5,202 bases of DNA from CAYLJO01 sp964383905. GTDB taxonomy: Bacteria > Acidobacteriota > Blastocatellia > Pyrinomonadales > Pyrinomonadaceae. How positions within the stretch are numbered: position 1 is the first letter of the stretch; every line of letters starts with the position of its first letter. Both the position numbers and the translations under genes were made by a program. The notes below the pieces were generated by a model. The model ran no database searches, was not told the origin of the DNA, and saw only the letters and a program-made list of their open reading frames with translations. The stretch lies in NCBI GenBank assembly GCA_964383905.1, contig CAYLJO010000338.1:1-5202 (forward strand), given 5' to 3'. Positions 5,168 through 5,202 of the stretch are shown here, one piece after another.

Positions 5168-5202
5168 AAATACCCGGACGAGGGGCGACTTGTAGATTCC
5201 TC

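Noticed and set aside
4236..5171. Target-site duplication around the kinase element
   Set aside because: The bases next to the ends (AGAA and TAAA for the 17-bp core) do not match in a convincing way at 2-5 bp.

Overview
The window is a piece of accessory bacterial DNA with mostly G+C-rich genes. Its parts look as if they arrived separately: an integron-cassette-like start, a short insertion-sequence-like remnant, a HAD phosphatase gene on the minus strand, a type IV toxin-antitoxin pair of the AbiE kind, and a P-loop kinase gene enclosed by perfect inverted repeats. The host cannot be named from this sequence. The G+C level, weak Shine-Dalgarno signals and gene mix would suit an environmental bacterium (Acidobacteriota, Planctomycetota or Chloroflexota are guesses). 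No transposase, integrase, rRNA, tRNA or CRISPR array was seen.

Region by region: Bases 1-600 encode an unrecognised 199-residue protein in visibly A+T-richer DNA. Its stop codon runs into an attC-like recombination site (about 595-680), as in an integron gene cassette. A second small unrecognised gene (704-1228) starts shortly after the predicted crossover point. Bases 1229-1432 hold no gene, but carry three copies of a GACATRRGT-type motif and a two-tier hairpin, which look like ends of an IS481-type element without its transposase. Bases 1433-2080 (minus strand) encode a HAD-superfamily hydrolase with all four motifs recognisable.

Bases 2081-2332 separate that gene from a divergent operon and contain a 9-bp inverted repeat, an inner palindrome and an extended -10 promoter. 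The operon is an AbiEi-family antitoxin/regulator (2333-3373) overlapping by 44 nt an AbiEii-family nucleotidyltransferase toxin (3330-4199). The predicted logic is that the antitoxin represses its own promoter through the inverted repeat and neutralises the toxin, which would otherwise stop growth, possibly in phage defence.

Bases 4240-5167 are bounded by an 18-bp perfect terminal inverted repeat. The only gene inside is a 222-residue P-loop kinase-like protein, followed by a strong hairpin and a 12-bp palindrome. This has the form of a transposase-less mobile element of about 930 bp carrying a passenger gene. It and the attC-like site are the most unusual features of the window. No shared pathway links the HAD enzyme, the toxin-antitoxin pair and the kinase; what they share is an accessory-DNA setting.
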